From positions 1-6,532 of the forward strand of contig JADGRD010000208.1 of the NCBI GenBank assembly GCA_017881285.1: a stretch of 6,532 bases of DNA. The letters run 5' to 3'. Made by a program: the position numbers and the translations under genes. How positions within the stretch are numbered: position 1 is the first letter of the stretch; every line of letters begins with the position of its first letter. The notes beneath the pieces were generated by a model. The model was not told the DNA's origin. It ran no database searches and was given only the letters and a program-made list of their open reading frames with translations. This DNA comes from Pseudomonadota bacterium. GTDB lineage: Bacteria > Myxococcota_A > Polyangia > Fen-1088. Of the stretch, positions 5,747 through 6,532 are shown in pieces.

Positions 5747-6532
5747 GGCATCGCGCCGGCCGCCTGCATGGTTGCCACGAGCACCTGGCCCACCGCGCGC
5801 CGGCGCTCCCGGCCCGCCGCGATGAGCGTCAAGGCATCCTTGCGGTCGCTGCGAGGATGGACGACGTGGTCGAGCATCAGGCCAGCCAGGGCGGCGGCAT
5901 TCGCCGGATCGAAGAACTGGAGCGACAGCCCCATGCCGTCGATCTCCCGGTTGACGGGAATGTCCGAGACCAGGGCGGGCACGCCGAGGGAGACGGCATC
6001 GTACACGGCACCGCCGCCCGGACCGCCCTCGAAGAGGGTGGGCTGGATGACCGCCAGGGACCGCCTCATGATCTCGATCTGATCGCGCTTGGGAATGTAG
6101 TCGAGGATGCGCACGCGGGCGGCGATCCCACTTTCATCGAGAAAGCGCCGCAGGGACGGGAAGTAGCTTGGATCCCGCGCGTCCACGGTGCTGCCCGTGC
6201 ACACCACGCCGACCTCGCCGGCTTCGGGCGCGGGCGCGAGGAGTCGCAGCGCTTCGAAGACCAGGCGGTGGTTCTTGTGCGTCCAGAACTGGTTCGAAAC
6301 CAGAAAGTAGCGCGGGGGCAGGTCGTAGGGTGCCAGCCGGGCCGGCTCATCCGCGAACCAATCCGGCATGGGCGAGGCGCCGAAGGGCAGCGGCACGAAC
6401 CTGGCGCCCTCGCCACCCAGAAAGCGCCGGCAATCGCTGGCCACCGATCGGGAATTGACGATGACGTGGCGGGCGCTCTTGGCCATGGCGGCAAAGCGCG
6501 CGTCGCGGACATCGCGATCCGCGGCGCTGAAC
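5743..6532 (-). CDS. GT4-like (GT-B fold) glycosyltransferase, C-terminal 262 residues (runs off right edge)
   Basis: The minus-strand frame is open from the right edge to the TAG at 5743-5745. An internal ATG at 6486 is not the start, because family-like sequence (FSAADRDVRDARFAA) continues upstream to the edge. Fragment residues 22-35 (HVIVNSRSVASDCR) are the usual segment at the end of the N-terminal Rossmann domain. FLVSNQFWTHKNHRLVFEAL (76-95) is the first strand of the C-terminal nucleotide-sugar-binding domain, with the conserved H-K-N-H. VVCTGS (109-114) and RVRILDYIPKRDQIEIMRRS (139-158) follow the GT4 order. QPTLFEGGPGGGAVYDAVSLG (163-183) corresponds to the E-x7-E donor-binding region, with E168 and, instead of the second Glu, D178. 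SDIPVNREI (189-197) closes the core. The product would be a retaining, cytosolic sugar transferase in glycan assembly. It is convergent with the GT-C-like gene and therefore in a separate transcript. Confidence 0.87.
   Translation of the reverse strand, partial: FSAADRDVRDARFAAMAKSARHVIVNSRSVASDCRRFLGGEGARFVPLPFGASPMPDWFADEPARLAPYDLPPRYFLVSNQFWTHKNHRLVFEALRLLAPAPEAGEVGVVCTGSTVDARDPSYFPSLRRFLDESGIAARVRILDYIPKRDQIEIMRRSLAVIQPTLFEGGPGGGAVYDAVSLGVPALVSDIPVNREIDGMGLSLQFFDPANAAALAGLMLDHVVHPRSDRKDALTLIAAGRERRRAVGQVLVATMQAAGAMP

Noticed and set aside
1..6532. CRISPR arrays, tRNA/rRNA genes, insertion sequences, long direct repeats
   Set aside because: I looked for repeated units, transposase-like frames and tRNA-like folds and saw none.

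Overview
The window is very GC-rich, with strongly GC-biased third codon positions. It encodes Gram-negative envelope proteins: a beta-barrel outer-membrane protein ending in Phe, a signal-peptidase-II lipoprotein, polyprenyl-phosphate-type membrane glycosyltransferases and cytosolic glycosyltransferases. Together with the frequent weak ribosome binding sites and GTG starts, this suggests a large-genome, high-GC Gram-negative lineage such as Myxococcota or a related former deltaproteobacterium. That assignment is an inference, because no marker gene is present.

Layout, left to right. (1) Bases 1 to about 185 (minus strand) are the N-terminal end of a multi-spanning membrane protein with a TM helix followed by an EMWRDEVHAW motif, as in GT-C-fold glycosyltransferases. 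(2) Bases 288-1619 (minus) encode a 443-residue lipoprotein with an apparent two-lobed aspartic-peptidase-like layout whose catalytic triplets look degenerate. (3) Bases 1624-3078 (minus) encode a 484-residue FadL/OmpP1/TodX-family outer-membrane protein. It sits directly upstream of the lipoprotein gene, with a 4-base gap. (4) Bases 3079-3239 are a divergent intergenic region. (5) Bases 3240-4016 (plus) encode a GT2 glycosyltransferase. (6) Bases 4055-5746 (plus) encode a 563-residue polytopic GT-C-like membrane protein. (7) Bases 5743-6532 (minus) are the C-terminal 262 residues of a GT-B (GT4-like) glycosyltransferase, whose stop codon overlaps the stop of the preceding convergent gene.

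The window looks like part of a surface-glycan or glycoconjugate region (GT2, GT4 and two GT-C-type proteins) that also carries an outer-membrane pair. GT2 and GT4 would transfer activated sugars at the cytosolic face. The GT-C proteins would use lipid-linked sugars at the periplasmic face. The FadL-like barrel and the lipoprotein are almost certainly co-transcribed and probably act together at the outer membrane; whether they relate to the glycan genes cannot be told from the sequence. The most interesting item is the barrel plus pseudo-aspartic-peptidase lipoprotein pair. No RNA genes, CRISPR arrays, insertion sequences, att sites or clear intrinsic terminators were seen.
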